From assembly GCA_037441725.1 (NCBI GenBank), contig JBBIRT010000178.1:1-5945 (forward strand): DNA of 5,945 bases, given 5' to 3'. A program made the translations under genes and the position numbers. Position 1 is the stretch's first letter, and each line of letters opens with the position of its first letter. Below, in pieces: positions 1 through 5,801 of the stretch. This DNA comes from JBBIRT01 sp037441725. GTDB lineage: Bacteria > Desulfobacterota > BSN033 > UBA1163. Below the pieces are notes generated by a model, which saw only the letters and a program-made list of their open reading frames with translations, did no database searches and was not told where the DNA came from.

Positions 1-227
1 TTCCATCACACCTCTCCATTCTATATGGCTTAAGATACTTTTTCAGAGATCTCCTCAAAAGAGTTTTGAAAAAACCCTTAAGTGACTGGGGAGGTAGGGT
101 TTCAACCCCTTCGAATGCTGGCTTGAGAAATTCATTGTCTAAGGATCATTTAAGGGAAAAACAGGCATCCCAAAAAGAGACCCTGCATTTGACATATCCC
201 TGGAGTTATGCTATCGGTTACTCCATA
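1..227. other. Leader/intergenic region upstream of the amidase; no convincing gene
   Basis: The amidase frame is open from position 3 through this region, with a TTG at 66 that could extend the protein by 54 residues. That extension is polar, matches no domain I know, and would place the signal peptide internally, so I treat it as non-coding. A 6-bp inverted repeat (TCAAAA, loop GAG, TTTTGA) lies at 55-69, an 8-bp palindrome GAGATCTC at 46-53, and a small GGGT/ACCC hairpin near 98-110. A TTGACA at 189-194 has only a poor -10 (TATCGG, 212-217) at 17-bp spacing. On the minus strand an ATG at 6-4 is preceded by GGAG at 17-14 with a 7-nt gap, so a divergent gene may begin here and leave the window, but only two codons are visible. 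Confidence 0.45.
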
Positions 228-1382
228 ATGAAAGTGAGAGACTCTAAAATAATTTTAATTCCAATCTATCTAACTCTATTTCTTTTCCTACGGCCTCTTC
301 CTGTTATCGCCACATTGATTACAGATGTTCGTTTCTGGTCTGCCCCTGATCATACCCGAATCGTTCTCGATCTTACAGGGCCCGTTCAATATGAAGGTCT
401 TTCTCAAGAGAATCCTCCCTGGTTTAAAATAGAATTAGATGGAGTTTCTCTACAAACCCAAAAGAGAGAGATAGACGTTAAAGATCCTTTTCTCTTAAAA
501 ATTGTAATAAGAGAATTAGAAAAAAATAAAGTTCATTTGATTCTTTATCAGAAAAAGCCTTTAAGCTCAAACGTCTTCCTTTTGAAACCCTATCAGGATA
601 AGAACTACCGCCTTGTGATTGACTTGGTTGATCCCATTCAGGAAAAAATAGAAATAAAAGAAAGGCAAAGGCAAAGAGAGGTTAAACAAACAGGCAAAAA
701 GATTGTGGTCATTGATCCTGGTCATGGGGGAGAGGATCCAGGGGCTATAGGCCCTAAAAAGACGATGGAAAAAGATATAGTCCTCTCGGTCGGTCAAAAG
801 CTGGTCAACCGGTTGAACCAAACCTCAGAGATAAAGGCCTATCTGACTCGAAAGGGGGATTACTTTATTCCCCTTGAGGGAAGGATTAAGATCGCAAGAG
901 AATATGGAGCCGATCTTTTTATCAGCCTCCATGCCGATGCAAGCTTTAACCCACAAGCAAGAGGATCTTCTGTCTACTGTCTCTCCCTCTCTGGAGCAAC
1001 GGATGAAGCGGCCAAGATCTTAGCGGATAAAGAGAATATGTCAAACATCTTGGGAGGGGCAATACTCAGACCTACCGCATTTGCTAAGGACCCCAATCTT
1101 AACCAAATTCTATTCGATCTGATGCAGAACAATTCCATGAGGGAAAGTTTCCGGTTGGCTGAAATACTGCTTGAAGAGATGAAAGCGGTCAACTCTTTAA
1201 AATATTCTACCTATCGACAAGCCAACTTTATCGTCTTAAAAGCCCCTGATTTTCCATCGGTCCTGGTTGAGCTGGCTTATATTACGAATCGAGAGGATGA
1301 ACGTCTCCTCAATCGCAATGAATTCCAGGAAAAATTGGCCAGAGCCCTTCTTACCTCTGTTCTGAAATATTTCAAACCTTAA
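228..1382 (+). CDS. N-acetylmuramoyl-L-alanine amidase, AMIN domain plus Amidase_3, exported
   Basis: This is a zinc enzyme that cuts the bond between N-acetylmuramic acid and the L-alanine of the stem peptide, acting in the periplasm during cell separation or wall turnover. From the ATG at 228 the protein has 384 residues. Residues 1-28 are a signal peptide (KVRDSK, then a hydrophobic run, possible cleavage after VIA). An AMIN-type beta domain spans about 33-134, and a charged linker (KERQRQREVKQ) follows. Amidase_3 covers about 158-381. The visible metal and catalytic residues are H166 in DPGHGGEDPGA, E181 in MEKD, H235 in SLHAD and E348 in VELAYITN, so the enzyme should be active. AMIN domains in AmiC-like enzymes target the septum. 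I chose ATG 228 over the upstream TTG at 66 because it puts the signal peptide at the N terminus. No good Shine-Dalgarno precedes it. The family (AmiA/B/C type) is certain; the exact paralogue is not. Confidence 0.93.
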   Translation: MKVRDSKIILIPIYLTLFLFLRPLPVIATLITDVRFWSAPDHTRIVLDLTGPVQYEGLSQENPPWFKIELDGVSLQTQKREIDVKDPFLLKIVIRELEKNKVHLILYQKKPLSSNVFLLKPYQDKNYRLVIDLVDPIQEKIEIKERQRQREVKQTGKKIVVIDPGHGGEDPGAIGPKKTMEKDIVLSVGQKLVNRLNQTSEIKAYLTRKGDYFIPLEGRIKIAREYGADLFISLHADASFNPQARGSSVYCLSLSGATDEAAKILADKENMSNILGGAILRPTAFAKDPNLNQILFDLMQNNSMRESFRLAEILLEEMKAVNSLKYSTYRQANFIVLKAPDFPSVLVELAYITNREDERLLNRNEFQEKLARALLTSVLKYFKP

Positions 1383-2355
1383 TCGAATTCGGAGAGGCCA
1401 TCCGATGGACCTCCCACCAAGTTTCAAAAAGCCTGTTGGCTAAGTCTTTGGCAAAAGCATACCCCCTCGGTCCATCCTCTAACTGTTCGATCCATTCTAC
1501 AGGAAGCCTTTTCTCCCCTATGTGGGCTCCCACAATGGCACCCACCATTCCTGCCATGGTATCTGTATCCCCTCCCAAGGAAATGGCAACGCGAATCGCC
1601 TCGCAAAAATTTGGGCTATAAGTCAACGCAACATAACAAGCACTGGGAACAGAATACAGGGCTGCCACTCCATTTCCAAACCACTCAACAATCTCTTGAC
1701 TTTTAGGTTTCACTCTACGACTTAGAATCTGTTCAATCTGGTTTAAGGCCTTGACATACTCAATGGGTCCCTGCCAAAGGACTTCTCTTAATCTGATGAT
1801 CATGTCCTCGTTAAGACATTCATTTGGGTCTTGGATGACTGCTAATCCAACAGCAGTCGCTTGCATGACAGCCCCCCACTGACCCAAGGGATGGGCATGG
1901 GTAATATTGGCTTGCTGGATGGCAGCCTCTCGAAGCGTCTCCAGATCATGGTGATAAAACAAACCCACCGGAGAGACTCGCATCGCAGCCCCATTCCCAT
2001 AGGATCCTTCTTTAAAGGCAGTTTTTGCAACCTGATGCCATGGCACTCCTGCCCTAAGGGCGATGATCGCCTGAATTGTACCCATGCCATAACCACGGGT
2101 AAGATCACAAAGAAGGCGGAATTGATCCGAAATATCTGCTGGATCAATCCTTTTACTTTGAATGAGGGATTCGGCTAAGGCAAGCGTCATGTCTGTGTCA
2201 TCTGTATATCTTCTAATCATTCTCTTTGAAAGATTTCCAATATAAAACATCACTCGATCTGGATTCATTCCTTCAAAATCTGACCCAAAGGCATCCCCTA
2301 ATAGACATCCCAGGATAGCCCCTTTAAATTTATCTCTAAGCATCTCTTTTGACAT
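1372..2355 (-). CDS. ADP-ribosylglycohydrolase family protein (DraG-like)
   Basis: This protein belongs to the cytoplasmic ADP-ribosylglycohydrolase family, whose characterised members use two metal ions (Mg or Mn) to remove ADP-ribose from arginine or other acceptors. The best known is DraG, which reactivates dinitrogenase reductase. The 327 residues cover the whole all-helical domain. Visible motifs are GCLLGDAFGSDFEG (16-29), the metal-binding TDDTDM (51-56), GNGAAMR (120-126), THAHP (152-156) and GGDTDTMAGMVGA (261-273), which supplies the second group of metal aspartates. All key residues are present. The start lies 5 bp after the purC stop, with no clear Shine-Dalgarno, which suggests co-transcription and translational coupling. 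A second in-frame ATG at codon 5 is possible. The stop overlaps the end of the convergent amidase by 11 bp. No DraT or other ADP-ribosyltransferase is in the window, so the substrate is unknown. Relatives also act on small molecules, so a protein target should not be assumed. Confidence 0.93.
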   Translation of the reverse strand: MSKEMLRDKFKGAILGCLLGDAFGSDFEGMNPDRVMFYIGNLSKRMIRRYTDDTDMTLALAESLIQSKRIDPADISDQFRLLCDLTRGYGMGTIQAIIALRAGVPWHQVAKTAFKEGSYGNGAAMRVSPVGLFYHHDLETLREAAIQQANITHAHPLGQWGAVMQATAVGLAVIQDPNECLNEDMIIRLREVLWQGPIEYVKALNQIEQILSRRVKPKSQEIVEWFGNGVAALYSVPSACYVALTYSPNFCEAIRVAISLGGDTDTMAGMVGAIVGAHIGEKRLPVEWIEQLEDGPRGYAFAKDLANRLFETWWEVHRMASPNSIKV

Positions 2356-2360
2356 AAGAT

Positions 2361-3254
2361 CTATAGGGGTTTTCCCACAATCCTCTCATAAGCCTCAAGA
2401 TATTTTTCTCGGGTTTTCTGAACGATCTCTCTTGGCAAAGAAGGGGCAGGTGGATTCTTATCCCAGTGGATAGAAATTAAGTAATCCCTTAAGAACTGCT
2501 TGTCAAAACTCTTTTGAGATCTCCCAGGACTATATTCATTCTTGGGCCAGAAACGAGAGGAATCTGGAGTGAGAAGCTCATCAATTAAAAAAAGCCTTCC
2601 CTCTCTCATCCCGAATTCCATTTTGGTGTCTGCAATCAATATTCCTTTCTCCTCTGCAAAATCCCTTGCCTTTTTATAAACCGCTATTGAAATTGATCTG
2701 ATTTTCTCGGAAAGCTCTTTACCGATCCTCTTCTGCACCTCCTCAAAAGGAATATTTTCATCATGCAGTCCCACCTCTGCTTTGGTGGCAGGCGTAAAGA
2801 TGGGTTCTTCAAGTTTTGAAGATTCCAGAAGACCTCTTGGAAGCCGAATGCCACAGACTTCACTGCTCTTTCGATACTCCTCCCATCCTGAGCCTGAGAG
2901 ATATCCCCTCACCACACACTCAATCGGAAGCACATCCGTTTTTATCACAAGCATCGAACGATCTTTTAAAACCTCCTGGTAGGGCTGACATTCAACAGGA
3001 TATTGCTCCACTTCTGTGGTGATCACATGATTGGGGACAATCCCCTTTGTTAAATCAAACCAGAATTTGGAAAGTTGGGTTAACACCTTCCCCTTATCTG
3101 GAATGGGATCAGGCATGACGACATCAAAAGCAGAAATCCGATCCGTAGCTACGATGAGAAGCCGATCTCCAAGATCGTAGATGTCTCTGACCTTCCCCCT
3201 ACCCCTTAAGGGTAACGATTTGAATTCCGTCATAGAAACCACCTTCTCAGTCAT
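2361..3254 (-). CDS. purC: Phosphoribosylaminoimidazole-succinocarboxamide synthase (SAICAR synthetase)
   Basis: This cytoplasmic enzyme of de novo purine synthesis joins CAIR and aspartate using ATP to give SAICAR. The 297-residue protein is of the longer type seen in yeast and in many bacteria, against about 240 in the short type. Visible family blocks are the glycine-rich GRGKVRDIYDLGD (18-30) of the nucleotide site, ATDRISAFDVVMPDPIPDKG (36-55), ECVVRGYLSGSGWEEY (112-127), TPATKAEVGLHDENI (154-168), IADTKMEFG (207-215), LIDELLTPDSSRFWP (223-237) and SFDKQFLRDY (249-258). The domain is complete and no key block is missing. The start at 3254 is favoured over an ATG at codon 8 because GGGAGG lies 5 nt upstream. 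The ADP-ribosylglycohydrolase gene follows after 5 bp. The ABC-class ATPase ends about 100 bp upstream on the same strand, and I saw no convincing sigma-70 promoter between them, so read-through into purC is possible. Confidence 0.97.
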   Translation of the reverse strand: MTEKVVSMTEFKSLPLRGRGKVRDIYDLGDRLLIVATDRISAFDVVMPDPIPDKGKVLTQLSKFWFDLTKGIVPNHVITTEVEQYPVECQPYQEVLKDRSMLVIKTDVLPIECVVRGYLSGSGWEEYRKSSEVCGIRLPRGLLESSKLEEPIFTPATKAEVGLHDENIPFEEVQKRIGKELSEKIRSISIAVYKKARDFAEEKGILIADTKMEFGMREGRLFLIDELLTPDSSRFWPKNEYSPGRSQKSFDKQFLRDYLISIHWDKNPPAPSLPREIVQKTREKYLEAYERIVGKPL

Positions 3255-3259
3255 AGAAT

Positions 3260-3265
3260 CCTCCC
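3260..3265 (-). promoter_or_regulatory. Ribosome binding site of purC
   Basis: On the minus strand GGGAGG stands 5 nt before the ATG at 3254. It supports that start over the in-frame ATG at 3233, which has a weaker AAGG upstream. Confidence 0.7.
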
Positions 3266-3271
3266 TCAGAT

Positions 3272-3311
3272 ATTGAAATGATGGACCCTCCGAGGATCGA
3301 AATAGTGGATC
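3272..3311. repeat. Imperfect 16-bp direct repeat upstream of purC, 24-bp period
   Basis: ATTGAAATGATGGACC (3272-3287) and ATCGAAATAGTGGATC (3296-3311) match at 12 of 16 positions and are spaced 24 bp start to start. They lie just upstream of the purC ribosome binding site. They could be a tandem operator or chance similarity. No known purine regulator box or riboswitch core was recognised here. Confidence 0.3.
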
Positions 3312-3319
3312 AACCTTGA

Positions 3320-3337
3320 AAGAATAAATTCATTCTT
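3320..3337. other. AT-rich hairpin after the ATPase gene
   Basis: AAGAAT (3320-3325) and ATTCTT (3332-3337) are perfect inverted repeats, with an extra TG/CA pair outside one bulged base. The hairpin lies 17 bp beyond the ATPase stop codon. There is no U-tract on the minus strand after the hairpin (CAAGGTTG follows), so as an intrinsic terminator it would be weak. It may only mark RNA processing or attenuation between the ATPase and purC. Confidence 0.3.
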
Positions 3338-3354
3338 CATCGATGGGAAACTAT

Positions 3355-5061
3355 CTATTTAATCTTCAAACTCCTCATCCGATTGATGGCCCCAGCCACT
3401 TCATAGATTCGAGGCATGGCCAAATTCCCTACCCGATAAGGAAGGAGAATATCAAACCCTTTCTCCTGGACCTCTTCCATAACCATTCTCAACCCTTCTC
3501 TTAAAGAGGATGTCTTCTCTAAATAATTTTCACTATAGTAATGGATCATCAAACCGATGGTTCGGGTTTGACTGGGATCAACCAATTGTTCTAAAAAAGA
3601 AAGATCAACCACTGAGGAACCAAAGAGTAGGGTCTTTGCCCCTTTGGCCTCAATCTTCACCTCTTTTCGTCCTCGACTTGCATCAAAGCTTTGAACAAGA
3701 GGTTTTCTATCCGTGATCCTTCCGAAATGTGATCCCCCTTCATCCCTCCGTTTGCTTCCATGTTTTAAAACAATCTCTTTGGCCAATTGGGTCACACAGC
3801 GAGGCTGGTAATTGTCCATCATAATCACTGTGTCTGCGACATCAAAATAATCCCCTGACCCCCCCATCACCAGAATGGTGGAGACTCCCAGATCGAGAAA
3901 AAGTTTCTTAACCTTATCCACGAAAGGGGTGATAGGTTCCTTATCTTTGCTCACCAACTCTTGCATTCGCTCATCTCTGATCATGAAATTGGTTGCCGAA
4001 GTGTCCTCATCGATGAGGAGGAGTTTGGAGCCCATCTCCAAAGCCTCGATGATATTAGCTGCCTGGGAAGTGGATCCACTGGCATTTTCTGTTGAGAATT
4101 GTATTGTATCCTTACCCTGGGGAAGATGACTAATAAAGGGGCTAATATCCACCTTCTCAACTGATCGACCATCTTCAGCGCGAATCTTCACCGCTGAGCC
4201 CAAGGTCACCACATACTCTCTTCCATCTCCAGGGATGTGTGGATAGACCCCTCTTTCGATGGCATCAAGAAGCGTGGTTTTACCATGAAATCCACCTCCA
4301 ACAATCAAGGTGACCCCTTTCGGAATCCCCATCCCTTTTATCTTACCCCGATTGGGGGTCATCACTTCCACCTCTAACTCAGGAGGATAATAGAAAGGGA
4401 CAACATTCTGAGTGAGGGGTCGATCATCCACCCCACTTCTCCTGGGGAGGACCGACATGTCTCCAATGAATGCCACCAGGCCTTTCTCTTCTAACTGATC
4501 TCGAATCGCCTCTTGATCCTCGACCACCTCCACATGCATCTTCACATCGTTGGTATCATAATAATGATAGAATAGCGATTGCTCAACAATCTGGGGAATC
4601 TCTTGAAATAATATAGCGATCGCTTCTTTCCCTAAAATTCTTCTTCCATCGGCTGGAAGGCCTACAGAGAATCGAACCTCCACTTCATGAGCATTGATCG
4701 AAACAGAACTCCGTTCCAAAACCTCTTGCCTTCCTGTATCGATACTGATGAGACCACTCTTTCCAATCCCTCGATGACCCTTTGCCATTTTTGAAAGAAC
4801 CGTTTCAAATCTCCTCCCAATGTAATCCTGAAAGGCAATCCTTCTAATCCTCTTCTCATAAAGAAAGGTTGGAAAACCGGTCTTTGATCGAAGGACTTGA
4901 GCCCTGAGTCGAGATGGGGGAGCAAAGGGATCTCCTTGAACATGATCGATGTGGAGCATAAAATTTCCAAAGTCATAACTCCCCTCAAGCTCTTTATAGG
5001 CTTTATAGCCCTTACCATCGATCCTGGTAAGGATGATTCTAAGATCTTCTTTGGATGCCAT
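3355..5061 (-). CDS. Predicted ATPase of the ABC class (ABC_ATPase family, COG3044/PF09818 type)
   Basis: This is a soluble 568-residue protein with one ABC-type nucleotide-binding core and no membrane segments, so it is not a transporter subunit by itself. Residues are numbered from the ATG at 5067; subtract 2 for the chosen start. An N-terminal family domain (about 1-240) carries the conserved block HIDHVQGDPFAPPSR (39-53). Next come Walker A GGGFHGKT (257-264), a signature-like ASGSTSQAANIIEAL (329-343) in place of LSGGQ, and Walker B KLLLIDEDTSATNF (348-361) with an extra acidic residue. A GGSGDYFDVAD block (402-412) and a C-terminal domain of about 150 residues complete it. All catalytic motifs are intact. 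From memory, the structurally studied relative is trypanosomal MRB1590, an RNA-binding mitochondrial protein; the bacterial role is unknown. The start at 5061 is chosen because AAGGA precedes it by 6 nt, whereas it directly abuts the ATG at 5067. It is divergent from the phosphatidyltransferase gene. Confidence 0.92.
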   Translation of the reverse strand: MASKEDLRIILTRIDGKGYKAYKELEGSYDFGNFMLHIDHVQGDPFAPPSRLRAQVLRSKTGFPTFLYEKRIRRIAFQDYIGRRFETVLSKMAKGHRGIGKSGLISIDTGRQEVLERSSVSINAHEVEVRFSVGLPADGRRILGKEAIAILFQEIPQIVEQSLFYHYYDTNDVKMHVEVVEDQEAIRDQLEEKGLVAFIGDMSVLPRRSGVDDRPLTQNVVPFYYPPELEVEVMTPNRGKIKGMGIPKGVTLIVGGGFHGKTTLLDAIERGVYPHIPGDGREYVVTLGSAVKIRAEDGRSVEKVDISPFISHLPQGKDTIQFSTENASGSTSQAANIIEALEMGSKLLLIDEDTSATNFMIRDERMQELVSKDKEPITPFVDKVKKLFLDLGVSTILVMGGSGDYFDVADTVIMMDNYQPRCVTQLAKEIVLKHGSKRRDEGGSHFGRITDRKPLVQSFDASRGRKEVKIEAKGAKTLLFGSSVVDLSFLEQLVDPSQTRTIGLMIHYYSENYLEKTSSLREGLRMVMEEVQEKGFDILLPYRVGNLAMPRIYEVAGAINRMRSLKIK

Positions 5062-5067
5062 CGTCAT

Positions 5068-5072
5068 TCCTT
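5068..5072 (-). promoter_or_regulatory. Ribosome binding site that decides the ATPase start
   Basis: AAGGA on the minus strand is 6 nt before the ATG at 5061, a normal spacing, and 0 nt before the ATG at 5067, where it could not work. It therefore favours the shorter protein beginning MASKED. Confidence 0.6.
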
Positions 5073-5091
5073 GAATTCGGGTTTTAAATCA

Positions 5092-5119
5092 TTGACTTTT
5101 CCTTCAAAAATGTTATCTT
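5092..5119 (+). promoter_or_regulatory. Candidate sigma-70 promoter of the phosphatidyltransferase gene
   Basis: The -35 is TTGACT (5092-5097) and, after 16 bp, the -10 is TATCTT (5114-5119). An extended -10 TG at 5111-5112 precedes it. Transcription would begin near 5126, leaving a leader of about 34 nt before the ATG at 5160. It matches the consensus at 5/6 and 4/6 positions. Confidence 0.45.
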
Positions 5120-5138
5120 CTCTTTCAACAAACTTCAA
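5110..5138 (-). promoter_or_regulatory. Candidate sigma-70 promoter of the ABC-class ATPase gene
   Basis: Read on the minus strand, TTGAAG (5138-5133) and TAACAT (5115-5110) are separated by 17 bp and each matches the consensus at 4 of 6 positions. The leader would be about 40 nt. It overlaps the divergent promoter on the other strand, so the two could compete. The match is modest in an AT-rich stretch where chance hits are common. Confidence 0.3.
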
Positions 5139-5159
5139 TCTCCATTTCCCATTGATCAG

Positions 5160-5762
5160 ATGATAGGCCATAAAATCGGACATCGTCTCGACCCATATCT
5201 TTTCTATATGCTTAAAAGATTCTTGGGGGAAAAGACCAACCCCAATCTTTTTACCCTCATGGGTTTCTTCTTTTCTCTGGTCGCCTCTTTCCTTCTGATG
5301 AAAGGGTTCTGGTTTGTTGGAGGGCTGACCATCATCCTCTCAGGCCTTTTTGATCTCTTCGACGGAGTCATTGCCAGAAAAATGGGAAAGGTAACCCCTT
5401 TTGGAAGTTTCTTAGACTCAGTGTTAGACCGATATTCAGATCTCTTCCTCCTCCTGGCTTTACTAATCTACTACCTAAAGGCAGAAAATCATTATCTGGC
5501 CATCCTGACCTCTTTTGTCAGCATGGGTACAGCATTAATCCCTTATATAAGAGCCAAGGCAGAGACCCTCCAGATCACCTGTACCACTGGACTCATGGAG
5601 AGAGCAGAACGTATTATCCTCCTCTCGATCGGAGCCCTTCTCTACTGGATGGAGCCAATCCTCTGGATCTTAGCGATCCTTACCCATTTCACGGTAGTTC
5701 ATCGAATCTATATCGTCTGGGAGAAAGTTCGATCAATGGCAATGGAAAAAAAATCCTCCTAA
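5160..5762 (+). CDS. CDP-alcohol phosphatidyltransferase family membrane protein
   Basis: This integral inner-membrane enzyme transfers the phosphatidyl group from a CDP-lipid to an alcohol, releasing CMP. The full family signature D-x2-DG-x2-AR-x8-G-x3-D-x3-D is present exactly: D65, D68, G69, A72, R73, G82, D86 and D90 in the block starting DLFDGVIARK. The aspartates bind two metal ions and the CDP moiety. About six hydrophobic segments occur (roughly 33-49, 52-68, 94-107, 112-129, 151-165, 167-183), and the length of 200 residues is normal. The later YIRAKAE (129-135) and GLMERAER (144-151) blocks recall phosphatidylinositol-phosphate synthase and archaetidylinositol-phosphate synthase types, so an inositol phosphate or glycerophosphate acceptor is possible; sequence alone does not decide. 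The ATG at 5160 gives the usual N terminus (IGHRLDPYL, then NPNLFTLMG), but no Shine-Dalgarno is visible. It is transcribed away from the ABC-class ATPase. Confidence 0.92.
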   Translation: MIGHKIGHRLDPYLFYMLKRFLGEKTNPNLFTLMGFFFSLVASFLLMKGFWFVGGLTIILSGLFDLFDGVIARKMGKVTPFGSFLDSVLDRYSDLFLLLALLIYYLKAENHYLAILTSFVSMGTALIPYIRAKAETLQITCTTGLMERAERIILLSIGALLYWMEPILWILAILTHFTVVHRIYIVWEKVRSMAMEKKSS

Positions 5763-5775
5763 ACCTCATCGCGAA

Positions 5776-5793
5776 GGGAGGAAAAATCCTTTC
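5776..5793 (+). terminator. Weak hairpin after the phosphatidyltransferase gene
   Basis: GGGAGGA (5776-5782) can pair with TCCTTTC (5787-5793) around an AAAA loop, giving 7 pairs including two G-U. It begins 14 bp after the stop codon. No proper U-tract follows (AAATCTATTTAGG), so it is at best a weak terminator for the plus-strand transcript. Confidence 0.25.
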
Positions 5794-5801
5794 AAATCTA
5801 T

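Noticed and set aside
90..125. tRNA-like TTCGAAT next to a GGG/CCC stem
   Set aside because: No acceptor, D-arm or anticodon arm can be folded around it, so it is not a tRNA.
189..217. TTGACA as the amidase promoter
   Set aside because: The only hexamer at proper spacing is TATCGG, which lacks the conserved final T, and transcription would begin almost at the start codon.
567..1427. Minus-strand ORFs of 63-84 codons inside the amidase gene
   Set aside because: They lie wholly or mostly antisense to a clearly conserved enzyme, have no domain or ribosome binding site, and read as low-quality composition.
1424..2178. ORFs of 60-105 codons on both strands within the ADP-ribosylglycohydrolase gene
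   Set aside because: They are shadows of the real frame, whose motifs are continuous across them.
2782..3022. Plus-strand ORFs of 66 and 68 codons inside purC
   Set aside because: They are antisense to conserved purC blocks with no independent support.
3255..3354. Purine-type riboswitch in front of purC
   Set aside because: No purine, ZTP or PRPP riboswitch core was recognised in the 100 bases, and the only hairpin is short and AT-rich.
3510..5163. Several 63-118 codon ORFs inside or over the start of the ATPase gene, including 4897-5163 (+) and 4662-5018 (-)
   Set aside because: They overlap the intact ATPase frame, lack recognisable domains, and the one crossing 5160 also overlaps the phosphatidyltransferase start.
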